A DNA stretch of 64,000 nucleotides. Source: Luminiphilus sp. (lineage in GTDB: Bacteria; Pseudomonadota; Gammaproteobacteria; Pseudomonadales; Halieaceae). The stretch spans positions 17,890 through 81,889 of the forward strand of contig JAOHHD010000002.1 in the NCBI GenBank assembly GCA_028117185.1, read 5' to 3'. Position numbers and translations under genes: made by a program. Positions 17,540 to 26,078 of this stretch are shown piece after piece. The notes beneath the pieces are model-generated. The model was not told the DNA's origin. It was given only the letters and a program-made list of their open reading frames with translations, and did not search any database. Position 1 is the stretch's first letter. The number at the start of each line of letters is the position of its first letter.

Positions 17540-19539
17540 TGGAAAAGGCACTGACAGGTCTGGTTTCTTGGATTGATGCTCGTCTGCCACTGACTAGGAC
17601 GTGGAATACTCATATGGCTGAGTATTACGCGCCCAAGAACTTTAATTTGTGGTACTTCTTTGGTGTGTTCTCGTTGCTGGTATTGGTGAATCAGTTACTG
17701 ACTGGCATTTGGTTGACCATGAATTACACGCCCTCCTCAGAAGAGGCGTTTGCCTCGGTCGAATACATCATGCGAGATGTCGATTACGGCTGGCTGCTAC
17801 GTTATATGCACTCAACCGGAGCGTCGGCATTTTTCATTGTGGTTTATCTGCATATGATGCGCGCACTGATGTACGGCTCCTACAAGAAGCCTAGAGAGTT
17901 AATTTGGGTCTTCGGCATGATGATCTTTATCGTGTTGATGGCGGAGGCCTTCGTGGGATACGTCCTGCCTTGGGGGCAAATGTCCTACTGGGGCGCACAG
18001 GTGATCATTTCGCTGTTTGGCGCGATACCGGTCATCGGTGAAGACATTGTGACTTGGATCAGAGGCGACTATTTGTTGTCCGGTATTACGCTTAATCGTT
18101 TCTTTGCTTTACATGTGGTGGCCTTGCCCATCGTCTTGTTAGCCTTGGTGGTGTTGCATATCCTGGCGTTACACGAAGTGGGCTCGAATAACCCAGATGG
18201 GGTTGAGATCAAGAAGACCAAAGACGAAAACGGTATACCGCTAGACGGCATTAAGTTCCATCCTTATTACTCCGTCCACGACGTGCAGGGGATTGCGGTC
18301 TTTCTGTTCTTTTTCTGCGCCGTGATTTTCTTCGCGCCAGAGATGTCTGGATACTTTTTAGAGTTTGCCAACTTCGAAGAGGCTAACGGGCTAAAGACCC
18401 CCGCGCACATTGCGCCGGTCTGGTACTTCACACCGTTTTATTCAGTGTTGCGCGCGGTGCCAGACAAGTTTTGGGGTTTTGTATTCTTCGCCGCTTCGGT
18501 TGTGATTCCTTTCGCCCTGCCTTGGCTTGATCGAAACCCAGTTCGTTCTTGGCGGTACCGCGGTATGTTGAATCGGGTGATGTTGCTCTTGTTTGTGGCC
18601 TCGTTCATCATTTTGGGTGTTTTGGGTGTGAAGTCCCCAACCCCAGAGCGGACAGTGCTGGCGCAAATCTGCACTATTTTCTACTTCCTGTTTTTCCTCG
18701 CTATGCCTTGGTGGTCAAAACTCGATCGCACTAAGCCTGAACCTGAGCGTGTCACGATGAATGGGGGGATGAACGTGTGGCAAAGTATGGCAACCTTAGC
18801 GTTGATCGGCGTGCTGGCTTTTTTACCGTTGAAAGTAGTGGGAGCGGAGTCCGCTTACCAGTGCGGCACGATACCTTGTGATGCGTTCGAGGCCGATCAG
18901 ACTGACCAACCCTCTTTGCAACGTGGGGCCGCGCTCTATGCGAGCTACTGTATGGGCTGTCACTCATTACAATACTCGCGGCACAATCGGGTAGCGCGCG
19001 ATCTGGGTATTCCTGAGGATCTCTACAAGGCAAACCTGGTCTTTGATCCTGAGATTAAGATGGGTTCGTTAATGACCAACAGCATGGATAAGGGCGATGC
19101 TAAGGTGTGGTTCGGTGCCACGCCGCCAGATCTGTCGCTAATCTCTCGTGCGCGACAGCCCGAGTGGCTTTACACCTACCTCCGTGCTTTCTATCGAGAT
19201 GAGCAAAGACCTTATGGCGTTAACAACCGCGTGTATCCTAACGTTGGCATGCCCCATGTGTTGATGGAACTGCAGGGCTTAACGAGTTGCATGGATGCAC
19301 AAGGTCAACCTGCCGATAAAGCGGCGCATTGTGAGACGGTAGAAGTGTCGGCCGCGGGTGTGATGACGCCACAGCAATTTGATGGTGCCATGTATGACCT
19401 GGTTAATTTTCTCGCTTATACCGCCGAGCCGTATAAGGCAGATCGATTGCGTATAGGGACCTACGTGTTGTTGTTTTTGGCGTTATTTTTCATTTTTGCT
19501 TGGTTATTGAACCGAGAATATTGGAAAGACGTGCACTAA
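17539..19539 (+). CDS. petBC: Cytochrome b / cytochrome c1 fusion protein of the bc1 complex
   Basis: One 666-residue frame covers what are normally two genes. Residues 1 to about 405 are cytochrome b: paired haem-ligand histidines (HSTGASAFFIVVYLH; FALHVVALPIVLLALVVLH) and the Qo motif as PVWYF, ending PEPERVT. Then MNGGMNVWQS leads into a hydrophobic signal-like segment (MATLALIGVLAFLPLKVVGA) and cytochrome c1: haem motif CMGCH, methionine-ligand region VGMPHVLMELQG, and a C-terminal anchor (LRIGTYVLLFLALFFIFAWLL, in part). The layout resembles Bradyrhizobium FbcH, which is cleaved to two proteins, so signal peptidase processing at the junction is likely (inference). A G6 run lies at the junction, but both halves are in the same frame with no stop. 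Confidence 0.93.
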   Translation: MEKALTGLVSWIDARLPLTRTWNTHMAEYYAPKNFNLWYFFGVFSLLVLVNQLLTGIWLTMNYTPSSEEAFASVEYIMRDVDYGWLLRYMHSTGASAFFIVVYLHMMRALMYGSYKKPRELIWVFGMMIFIVLMAEAFVGYVLPWGQMSYWGAQVIISLFGAIPVIGEDIVTWIRGDYLLSGITLNRFFALHVVALPIVLLALVVLHILALHEVGSNNPDGVEIKKTKDENGIPLDGIKFHPYYSVHDVQGIAVFLFFFCAVIFFAPEMSGYFLEFANFEEANGLKTPAHIAPVWYFTPFYSVLRAVPDKFWGFVFFAASVVIPFALPWLDRNPVRSWRYRGMLNRVMLLLFVASFIILGVLGVKSPTPERTVLAQICTIFYFLFFLAMPWWSKLDRTKPEPERVTMNGGMNVWQSMATLALIGVLAFLPLKVVGAESAYQCGTIPCDAFEADQTDQPSLQRGAALYASYCMGCHSLQYSRHNRVARDLGIPEDLYKANLVFDPEIKMGSLMTNSMDKGDAKVWFGATPPDLSLISRARQPEWLYTYLRAFYRDEQRPYGVNNRVYPNVGMPHVLMELQGLTSCMDAQGQPADKAAHCETVEVSAAGVMTPQQFDGAMYDLVNFLAYTAEPYKADRLRIGTYVLLFLALFFIFAWLLNREYWKDVH

Positions 19540-19620
19540 AACCCTTCAAAGTACCGAGGGACGTTTTTTGCCGCCGTTTGAGTGGTAGACTACGCCCCTC
19601 CTTTAATCAGTTGAATACAC

Positions 19621-20268
19621 ATGCCTGATGATGCTTCTGGGATCGTTTCCAAGCGGTCCTCCATGACCTTGTTCTCCGATAACACTTGCCATTACAGCCA
19701 TCGCGTCCGCCTGGTATTGGCAGAGAAGGGGGTGACCGTTGAGTTGGTCGAGTCTGAGAATGGTGCGGTTTCGCCGGAACTGAGCGAGTTGAACCCCTAT
19801 AGCAGCATGCCCACACTGGTGGATCGAGAACTGGTGTTGTACGAATCGAAAGTGATGATGGAATACCTCGACGAGCGTTTCCCCCATCCCCCGTTGCTAC
19901 CTGTCTATCCCGTGGCGCGTGCCGAGAGCCGATTGTTTGTTTACCGCATTGAGCGAGATTGGGCCACATTGGTGGATGCCATCCAGTCTTCGCGCAGTGA
20001 CAACGTCGTGACTAAGTCGAGCAAGGAACTGAAAGAGAGTTTGATGGCTGTGGCGCCCATCTTCGCTGAAAAGCCATTTTTCATGAGCGAAGAGTTTTCG
20101 TTGGTGGATTGCTGCGTTGCGCCCATACTGTGGCGGCTTCCCGCTTTGGGCGTGGACATACGGGTCAGCAAGCAGTCAAAGCCCCTGTTTGACTATATGG
20201 AGCGGTTGTTCCAACGCGAGGCGTTTCAGGAAAGCCTTACCATTCAAGAACGAGAGATGCGTCCATAG
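19621..20268 (+). CDS. sspA: Stringent starvation protein A
   Basis: SspA is a glutathione-S-transferase-fold protein that binds RNA polymerase and affects stationary-phase and acid-tolerance genes. The 215-residue product shows the thioredoxin-like start MTLFSDNTCHYSHRVRLVLAEKGV in part (from residue 15), PYSSMPTLVDRELVLYESKVMMEYLDERFP and an all-helical C-terminal half. There is no good ribosome site before the ATG at 19621; an internal ATG at 19663 is possible but would remove residues that E. coli SspA also has. It lies 14 bases before sspB. Confidence 0.95.
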   Translation: MPDDASGIVSKRSSMTLFSDNTCHYSHRVRLVLAEKGVTVELVESENGAVSPELSELNPYSSMPTLVDRELVLYESKVMMEYLDERFPHPPLLPVYPVARAESRLFVYRIERDWATLVDAIQSSRSDNVVTKSSKELKESLMAVAPIFAEKPFFMSEEFSLVDCCVAPILWRLPALGVDIRVSKQSKPLFDYMERLFQREAFQESLTIQEREMRP

Positions 20269-20282
20269 GGCCGCATGCTCTT

Positions 20283-20657
20283 TTGACCTCTAGCCGCCCT
20301 TATATCATCCGCGCTATCTATGAGTGGATTATTGATAATGCCTGCACGCCGCATCTGTTAGTCGACGTTCATTATGACGGGGTAAACGTGCCCCAAGCTT
20401 ACGTGACGGATGGGCAGATCGTACTCAACATATCGCCCAATGCAGTGGTTGGATTGGAGCTGGGTAACGACCTCGTGACATTTAACGGCCGATTCGGCGG
20501 CGTTGCCACAGATATTGTAGTGCCTACCCCGGCGATCCTCGGTATCTATGCGCGCGAGAATGGCCAAGGCATGGTTTTCGACGAGGTTGAGACGCCAGAC
20601 GAGCCTCCGGAGCCGCCTGCAGGGCGTGGTCGCCCTAGCCTCAAAGTTGTCAAATAG
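20283..20657 (+). CDS. sspB: ClpXP adaptor protein SspB
   Basis: SspB tethers ssrA-tagged proteins to ClpXP. The 124-residue protein starts with TTG and has the dimeric substrate-binding domain (RPYIIRAIYEWIIDNACTPHLLVD; LNISPNAVVGLELGNDLVTFNGRFGG), an acidic linker (DEVETPDEPPEPP) and the C-terminal ClpX-binding peptide RGRPSLKVVK, nearly identical to that of E. coli. Its end overlaps the convergent BON lipoprotein gene by 8 bases. Confidence 0.97.
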   Translation: MTSSRPYIIRAIYEWIIDNACTPHLLVDVHYDGVNVPQAYVTDGQIVLNISPNAVVGLELGNDLVTFNGRFGGVATDIVVPTPAILGIYARENGQGMVFDEVETPDEPPEPPAGRGRPSLKVVK

Positions 20658-21261
20658 CGGGGGTAGTAATAATTTCGAACAGTTGCACGACTCGCGCGAC
20701 GCTCTTCACCTCGGCAGCTTCTAATGCACTGCGATCAGCCTCGGCGGCAGTCACTAACCCCATCAGATAGACAACCGCATTTTCGGTGACCACCTTAACG
20801 CGTCTGCCCGGCGTATCCGAGCTGGCGAGTAACTTTGATTTGACCTGTGTGGTAATCCACGTGTCATTGGTGCGGGTGCCCGCACTGGTCGCTGGACCTA
20901 CCTCGAGTTCATTGTAGATGCGCCGGACGGCTTCCAATTCGCGGGCGACATCGGAGGCCAGTGTCTTGAGTGCCTCAGACGGTACCTGGCCTGCCAATAA
21001 GACAAAACCATTGTAAGAGACGACGCTGAGATGCGCCTGATCAAAGGCTTCATCGGCTGCGTTGATGTTGACCATCGCTTTGGTTTCGATGCTTTCATCC
21101 GCCATCTGTTGGGCAAAAGTGCGTTCTCCTGGGTCTTCTTCGATCGGGCCTGCACCCGCGCTTGACATGATCGTACCGCAACCACTGAGCACCGCAGACG
21201 CAGCACACAGCGCGAGGATAAGGGGGAGGGTTGGTCGCAGTGTGAGTCGCGATATCAACAT
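20650..21261 (-). CDS. dolP: BON-domain outer-membrane lipoprotein (DolP/YraP-like)
   Basis: This 203-residue protein has a lipoprotein signal ending in LSGC (Cys28) and two BON domains (about residues 60-125 and 130-200; second domain TWITTQVKSKLLASSDTPG, then VKVVTENAVVYLMGLVT). This matches DolP/YraP, an outer-membrane lipoprotein linked to envelope integrity and septal amidase regulation. It follows the DiaA-like gene by 3 bases in the conserved lpoA-yraN-diaA-dolP order. Confidence 0.93.
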   Translation of the reverse strand: MLISRLTLRPTLPLILALCAASAVLSGCGTIMSSAGAGPIEEDPGERTFAQQMADESIETKAMVNINAADEAFDQAHLSVVSYNGFVLLAGQVPSEALKTLASDVARELEAVRRIYNELEVGPATSAGTRTNDTWITTQVKSKLLASSDTPGRRVKVVTENAVVYLMGLVTAAEADRSALEAAEVKSVARVVQLFEIITTPAI

Positions 21262-21264
21262 GAT

Positions 21265-21816
21265 TCAGGTCTCCATAGGGCCAAAGGTATGGGTGTCGAT
21301 TAAGTGGGCAAGACAGACGGCCAGAGTGTGGTTTACCGCCAGTGTTGTTTCGATTGATTCCTGCGCTAAATTGACGCTGATCCCGGGGCCTCGGTTGCCT
21401 ATCCAGATCAGCGCGACTTGCCTTTGCTCTGCCATTAGCGCCAGCCGTTGGATGGCTGCCTCTTGTAAGGTAGCGGCGAATACCACGCCGACATCACCGG
21501 CCTGGCCAAGCGCTTGAAGTTGCTGGCTCACCCAGCCCACGCCCAACTCGGTAGATTCGATCTGGTGTGTCGCGAGTTCTACCACGGGTAGGCTAGGACG
21601 TTCCCGCAATATGCCGTGTTGTAGCAGGCTGGTCAGTGCGGTTGCGCTAGCGCGATCCGCGCCTAAGCCGATACTGAATAGTTTTCGATCGGCAAGGATA
21701 GCTTGCGTCAACAGTTCAATGGCGTCACCGAGTGTGTCGGCAATGGCATCCACCGCCAAGCTCGACGCTTCCAGGTGTCTTTGGAAAAAGCTGGCAATGC
21801 TAGGGTAAACGTCCAC
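21265..21816 (-). CDS. diaA: DiaA/GmhA-like SIS-domain protein
   Basis: This 183-residue SIS-domain protein starts with GTG and has helices around IASFFQRHLEASSLAVDAIADTL, then a SIS core (KLFSIGLGADRASATALTSLL; ATLQEAAIQRLALMAEQ). Gene order between yraN and the BON lipoprotein identifies it with DiaA, a DnaA-binding initiation regulator. The usual GNGGSA loop is replaced by IGLGADRAS, so sugar-phosphate isomerase activity as in GmhA is unlikely. Whether it binds DnaA cannot be judged from sequence. Confidence 0.85.
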   Translation of the reverse strand: MDVYPSIASFFQRHLEASSLAVDAIADTLGDAIELLTQAILADRKLFSIGLGADRASATALTSLLQHGILRERPSLPVVELATHQIESTELGVGWVSQQLQALGQAGDVGVVFAATLQEAAIQRLALMAEQRQVALIWIGNRGPGISVNLAQESIETTLAVNHTLAVCLAHLIDTHTFGPMET

Positions 21817-21846
21817 AGGTCTTCCGCTTGTCGATACAAAAACGAA

Positions 21847-22197
21847 TCAGTTAAAAGCGGCCTGAACCCAGCGTGGATTTGCTCTCGCCGCACTCCCATC
21901 ATAAGCGATTACGTCAAAGCGACAAGGGTGATTGGACCACTGTGGATATTGTTGCAAAAATTGACTGGCGGACCGCATCACACAAGATTGCTTTCGTCGA
22001 CTAATGCTGTGGATGGCACCACCAAAACGCGATATTTTTCGGAAGCGCACTTCGACGAATACGATCGTATTGTGATCGCGCATGACGAGATCGATCTCGC
22101 CACTAGTGGTTAAAAAGTTCCGAGTCAGTAACTCGAGGCCTTGTGTTAGCAAGAACCGCTCAGCGTCGCGCTCCCAAATTTGACCGAGGTTTTTCAC
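21847..22197 (-). CDS. yraN: UPF0102 family protein YraN
   Basis: YraN proteins have a Holliday-junction-resolvase/endonuclease-like fold of unknown role. The 116-residue product has the family motifs: GERDAERFL-type helix (WERDAERFLLTQGLELLTRN), GEIDLVMRDHNTIVFVEVRFR with the putative nuclease residues E-D-ExK/R, and a helix RRKQSCVMRSASQFLQQ. It starts with GTG and sits between lpoA and diaA, as in other gammaproteobacteria. Confidence 0.93.
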   Translation of the reverse strand: MKNLGQIWERDAERFLLTQGLELLTRNFLTTSGEIDLVMRDHNTIVFVEVRFRKISRFGGAIHSISRRKQSCVMRSASQFLQQYPQWSNHPCRFDVIAYDGSAARANPRWVQAAFN

Positions 22198-22223
22198 TGC
22201 GCTTTCCGCGTGTGCGTGTGCCG

Positions 22224-24005
22224 CTAGGGTAGCTGAAGAGCGTGTACTGCTGCGTCATCAAAGGTGGCCAAGTCAAGTGCTCTTGCGATCGATCCGTCGG
22301 CTCTGCGTCGGAGCAATCCAGTCTGGCCTTTGATAATCCAGTTTTCAGTGGTGAGTGCTTGCTGCCAGTGCTGCGCCATCACGAGCGCGTCCCGACCCAG
22401 TGCCCGCAGTCTTCCCAGTCGACCGGCCGGGCTGGGGGGTAGCATCGCTGGGGTTTCTAAAAAGACCACGCCATTGAGGTCACGGTTTCGCGTGTTGATA
22501 GCGCCATCATTGATAGCAGAGGTAGCATAGACAGGCACTTCCCCCGCCATGTGAAAGACCAGCAAGGGTCTCCAGGACCGGGCCGTCACAGGATCTGGAG
22601 CGAGCATGAAGATACACTCAAAATCACTCCTGCCGCGACCCCTCGCGTCAACCGGAATATCGAATGCCTGCTCTACAGATTGAATGCGTTGATCACTTGA
22701 GCCCGAGCCCAGTAATTCCCCCATCGCTTTATTAGCGGCGGTTCGTTGCTCGACGACTAATTTGCCACGTATTGTTCCGCCGTGATGTGCCCACTGGGCC
22801 TCAAAGGCCGTTAGCAGGCGCAGCCCACGATCGTTAGGGGCAGCCATCACGATCGCGTTGCGACACTGGTCACCGAAGCCTTGGTCGGCAATCTGACGTG
22901 CCTCGTCCTCGGGAGCGAGGCTAAAAGTAGTCCAGCCGGGTTGAGCAATCGCTTGATTTGTTTGTACTTCGGGTTGATTGAGGGCAATGACCGGAACGGG
23001 TAGTGCATTGATTTGCTGCAGTGATGCGACATCCGATTTGGTCAGCGGCCCCAGCACCATATTGGCGCCACTGGCGACGGCTGCAGCGTAGGCGGCACGT
23101 GGATCAGCATAGTGCGCCACGTTCAGTACCGTCAGCTGCGGCCTGATGGCGGGATCTGGATAGGATTGGTACAGCTGACTGATGGCGCCGTCCGCCACGG
23201 CCTCGCCGGCTGTTCGCAATGAGCCATCAAGAGGCAGGATGAGTGTAATCTGCTCTATGGGCGGCGCGTCTAACCAGGCCGTGAGGTGGCTTGGAGCGGC
23301 GGGGGTCTGCGGTCGATTTCCGGCAGTGCTTTGCCAGGCTGCCAGCGCCTGGGGTCCCTGTCGGTAAGCCAATTGCATTGCCAGCCAAGCGCGCCAGTCA
23401 GGATCCCGAGACTTTTTGAGTTCGGCTGACAGCGCGCTGTCCGTTACGCGAATAAGGTAGCCGAATAGTCGATCGCTGTTAGCCGAGGCGTTTCGCTGTT
23501 GTGCTGGGGTCTGGGCTTTTTCAAATAGGAGCGCGGCCGCGAGAAGCCATTGTCCCGACAGCGCTGCATGCGCTGTCTGCTCTTCGAGCGCAAAATCAAT
23601 CGCTGCGGTATTCCCATTTTTCAGCTTTTGCAGTAGTTGATCGGCTAATATGACATCGCCAGATAACCAGGCAAGTCGGCTATCGACGGCGATGAGTGTT
23701 GAGGCGCCGGTATTATTGAGTGAAAGTTGATCACGCTCATGCTGGGCAACGAGCAGAGATTCTGTTTTAGCAAGGGTCGATAGGCGTGCAATGGTATCGA
23801 GCCTCAGCTGTTCTCCCTCTAGCGGCTCTGGCGTGCGTTCGACCGCGTCAGTTGTCACAGGTAACGCCGGTGTGTCGCGCGTCGGCGTTGAGCAGGCAGT
23901 GACGAGAGTCAGCAGTAACGCCGCAAAAGCGAGCTGCAGGAGCGGGTGCCGACTGGCGTGGCTGCCAGCGAAACTGAGGGGTTGAGGGTGACCTATAGCG
24001 CGCAT
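22224..24005 (-). CDS. lpoA: Penicillin-binding protein activator LpoA
   Basis: LpoA is an outer-membrane lipoprotein that reaches through the peptidoglycan to activate PBP1a. The 593-residue product has a lipobox (LVTAC, Cys38), an N-terminal TPR-like helical domain to about residue 250, then a periplasmic-binding-protein-like LppC domain (ITLILPLDGSLRTAGEAVADG; MVLGPLTKSDVASLQQ; IVMAAPNDRGLRLLTAFEAQW). It is divergent from rsmI with a 54-base gap, the conserved arrangement. Confidence 0.94.
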   Translation of the reverse strand: MRAIGHPQPLSFAGSHASRHPLLQLAFAALLLTLVTACSTPTRDTPALPVTTDAVERTPEPLEGEQLRLDTIARLSTLAKTESLLVAQHERDQLSLNNTGASTLIAVDSRLAWLSGDVILADQLLQKLKNGNTAAIDFALEEQTAHAALSGQWLLAAALLFEKAQTPAQQRNASANSDRLFGYLIRVTDSALSAELKKSRDPDWRAWLAMQLAYRQGPQALAAWQSTAGNRPQTPAAPSHLTAWLDAPPIEQITLILPLDGSLRTAGEAVADGAISQLYQSYPDPAIRPQLTVLNVAHYADPRAAYAAAVASGANMVLGPLTKSDVASLQQINALPVPVIALNQPEVQTNQAIAQPGWTTFSLAPEDEARQIADQGFGDQCRNAIVMAAPNDRGLRLLTAFEAQWAHHGGTIRGKLVVEQRTAANKAMGELLGSGSSDQRIQSVEQAFDIPVDARGRGRSDFECIFMLAPDPVTARSWRPLLVFHMAGEVPVYATSAINDGAINTRNRDLNGVVFLETPAMLPPSPAGRLGRLRALGRDALVMAQHWQQALTTENWIIKGQTGLLRRRADGSIARALDLATFDDAAVHALQLP

Positions 24006-24059
24006 CGGGGCAGTATAGCCTTAAGCGGGCGCCGGTGGCCCGATCAGGAGTCTTACCCA

Positions 24060-24887
24060 GTGCACGCTTGTCTTTATATTGTTGCCACACCCATAGGCCA
24101 TTTGGACGACATCACATTACGCGCGTTGGAGGTCTTGAAAACCGTTCACGTTATCGCCGCGGAGGATACTCGTCACTCAGCTAAGCTCATGCGGCATTTT
24201 GGAATTGATACCCCGATGGTGAGTTACCACGATCACAGTCCCGCTGCGCAAACGGAGCGGCTGCTGCGACATCTTCAGGAGGGTAAAACGGTGGCATTGA
24301 TATCCGACGCGGGAACTCCCCTTATCTCTGATCCGGGTTACAAACTAGTGGAGGTCTGCCAGCAACAGGGATTCCAGGTGATCCCGATACCGGGCGCCAG
24401 TGCCATGACGGCAGCGCTCAGTGCCGCTGGGTTGCCGACTGACCGGTTTTATTTTGAGGGCTTTCTTCCAGTAAAGGCAGGGCAACGTGGCGCGCGAATA
24501 AAAGCATTGAAGCAGCTTGAAGCAACGCTGATATTATTTGAGGCGCCGCGTCGCGTGCTCAACACCCTCGACGCGTTGATTGTCGAGCTTGGAGATCGCC
24601 AGGCGGCACTGTGTCGGGAGCTGACCAAGGCCCACGAGACGATTTACCGCGGCTCCCTGTCACAGTTACAAACGTTTGTGCGCGATGATGCGAATCAGCA
24701 GCGGGGCGAAATGGTGCTGGTGATTCGGGGTTGTGATAGTGAGGCGGTCCAGTTCAGTGCCGAGGTCGAGGCACTGTTGGATCGGCTCGCGAGGGAGCTT
24801 CCGCCGCGGCGCGCAGCTGCTGTAGTGGCCGATGTGACAGGGTTACCTGTGCGAGTTCTATACCAGGCTATCTTGGATAAAAAGTAA
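24060..24887 (+). CDS. rsmI: 16S rRNA (cytidine(1402)-2'-O)-methyltransferase RsmI
   Basis: RsmI 2'-O-methylates C1402 in the 16S decoding centre, next to the site of RsmH. I use the GTG at 24060, preceded by AGGAG at 24045-24049, giving 275 residues; the frame extends upstream into lpoA without support. Motifs of the tetrapyrrole-methylase fold are clear: LYIVATPIGHLDDITLRALE at the N-terminus, AEDTRHSAKLM, ALISDAGTPLISDPGYKLV and PIPGASAMTAALSAAGL. rnpB follows. Confidence 0.96.
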   Translation: MHACLYIVATPIGHLDDITLRALEVLKTVHVIAAEDTRHSAKLMRHFGIDTPMVSYHDHSPAAQTERLLRHLQEGKTVALISDAGTPLISDPGYKLVEVCQQQGFQVIPIPGASAMTAALSAAGLPTDRFYFEGFLPVKAGQRGARIKALKQLEATLILFEAPRRVLNTLDALIVELGDRQAALCRELTKAHETIYRGSLSQLQTFVRDDANQQRGEMVLVIRGCDSEAVQFSAEVEALLDRLARELPPRRAAAVVADVTGLPVRVLYQAILDKK

Positions 24888-24940
24888 GATGCTGCAGTCT
24901 GAGGTTGCGAGCCCTTGCGCTAATCGGTAACCTCTGCCCC

Positions 24941-25272
24941 GAGTGGGTCAGACGATCGCTGTCGTGATGGCAGAGGAAAGTCCGGGCTCCAACGGGTCAG
25001 GACGCCAGGTAACGCCTGGGGGGCGCGAGCCTACGGAAAGTGCAACAGAAAGGAAACCGCCTGCTTGCAGGTAAGGGTGAAAAGGTGCGGTAAGAGCGCA
25101 CCGCGCGGTTGGTAACAAGCGTGGCGATGGTAAACCCCGTCCGGAGCAAGACCAAATAGGAATCCGATACCGTGACCCTCGGTGGATTCGGGTAGGTCGC
25201 TTCAGGCGAACGGTGACGTTCGTCGCAGATGAATGATCGTCCAAGACAGAACCCGGCTTATCGACCAACTCA
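24941..25272 (+). ncRNA. rnpB: RNase P RNA component, bacterial class A
   Basis: The catalytic RNA of RNase P is recognised by its conserved blocks: GAGGAAAGTCCGGGCTCC near 24973-24990, GGTAACGCCTGGGGGGCG, GTGCAACAGAAAG, GGTAAGGGTGAAAAGGTGCG, GAGCAAGACCAAATAGG and the 3' block GACAGAACCCGGCTTATCG. The ends pair as P1 (GAGTGGGTC with GACCAACTC, one mismatch) and P2 (GACGATC with GATCGTC). The ends are set by these helices, so they may be off by a few bases. It lies between rsmI and mraZ, as in Pseudomonas. Confidence 0.96.
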
Positions 25273-25276
25273 TTAT

Positions 25277-25294
25277 GCCCCCCACTTGGGGGGC
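25277..25294 (+). terminator. Terminator hairpin of rnpB
   Basis: GCCCCCC (25277-25283) pairs perfectly with GGGGGGC (25288-25294) around ACTT, directly after the RNase P RNA, followed by a pyrimidine tract TTCCCTTCC. The U content is modest, but position and stem strength support a terminator. Confidence 0.75.
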
Positions 25295-25528
25295 TTCCCT
25301 TCCCCCCGGTGATACCACAAAGGCTGCGCGGTGCCGCCCCGCTGAATACCATTTAGTTATAACAAAAAAAATAAATTCAAAAATAAAGCATATAACCTAA
25401 ACTCAAACCTCGCATGCTGGTTTAGCAGTCTGTTTTAACGTTTATTTCTCATTACGGATCGGGACTTGACTCGCCTGCCAGATTGTCTCTAAGGCACTGA
25501 AAAACCGAGAATTTTTGCTTTCACACCG
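25295..25528. other. Gene-free AT-rich region before the dcw promoter
   Basis: No gene is visible between the rnpB terminator and the dcw promoter. About 25350-25400 is strikingly AT-rich compared with the rest of the window, including an A8 run and ATAAATTCAAAAATAAAGC. This could be an upstream element or a bendable site for nucleoid proteins acting on the dcw promoter (inference). Confidence 0.4.
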
Positions 25529-25558
25529 TTGACCCAGCACTTTCCTCAGGCGTATAGT
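25529..25558 (+). promoter_or_regulatory. dcw cluster promoter (Pmra)
   Basis: TTGACC at 25529-25534 and TATAGT at 25553-25558 are separated by 18 bases and lie about 70 bases before mraZ. The -35 box is a near-perfect sigma-70 match. The downstream repeats for MraZ overlap the -10 box, fitting autorepression of the whole cluster. Confidence 0.65.
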
Positions 25559-25581
25559 GGTGAAATGTGGTGCAAAGTGGG
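25557..25581 (+). promoter_or_regulatory. Putative MraZ operator: three GTGGK direct repeats at 10-bp spacing
   Basis: GTGGT (25557-25561), GTGGT (25567-25571) and GTGGG (25577-25581) are spaced exactly one helical turn apart. MraZ is known to bind TGGGN direct repeats with five-base spacers upstream of its own gene. Two further copies, GTGGT (25597-25601) and GTGGA (25608-25612), lie 11 bases apart; the second overlaps the mraZ Shine-Dalgarno. Confidence 0.7.
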
Positions 25582-25625
25582 TAAATTCCCCATTTTGTGG
25601 TAATTCAGTGGAGGTAATGGACAGT

Positions 25626-26078
25626 ATGTTTCGAGGGGTTCAGTCCATCAATCTTGATGCCAAGGGACGAATGGCGGTGCCTGCGCGGCAACGTGAATCG
25701 CTTGCGGTGTTAAGTGATGGGCACATTGTGATCACCGTCGATACTCAAACTCCCTGTCTGGTGATGTATGCACTGCCCGAATGGGAACGCATTGAGCGAG
25801 ACGTGCAGGCACTGCCAGCACTCAACCCTGCGGTAAAACGATTTCAGCGACTGATGTTGGGTTACGCCAGTGATTTGCAGCTGGATAGCAATGGTCGCGT
25901 TTTAGTCCCCCCGTCGCTCCGAGACTATGCGCATCTTGAAAAGCGCGCAGTGATGGTTGGGCAGGGTAACAAGCTGGAGTTGTGGTCAGAAGAGTTATGG
26001 CAGAGGGAATGCGAAGCTGCGCTGTCACCGGGCCCCCAAGGGGAGCTTCCAGTGGAGCTGATGCAGCTTAATCTTTGA
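25626..26078 (+). CDS. mraZ: Transcriptional regulator MraZ
   Basis: MraZ is an AbrB-like DNA-binding protein that represses the dcw cluster. The 150-residue product begins MFRGVQSINLDAKGRMAVPA and carries the second AbrB-like repeat LDSNGRVLVPPSLRDYAHL (about residues 78-96), as expected. I choose the ATG at 25626, 11 bases after GGAGG; an in-frame ATG at 25617 is too close to that site. The stop shares a base with the rsmH ATG (TGATG). Confidence 0.96.
   Translation: MFRGVQSINLDAKGRMAVPARQRESLAVLSDGHIVITVDTQTPCLVMYALPEWERIERDVQALPALNPAVKRFQRLMLGYASDLQLDSNGRVLVPPSLRDYAHLEKRAVMVGQGNKLELWSEELWQRECEAALSPGPQGELPVELMQLNL

Noticed and set aside
24948..25352. A 134-codon minus-strand frame across rnpB.
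   Set aside because: It covers the RNase P RNA, whose conserved structure fully explains the sequence.
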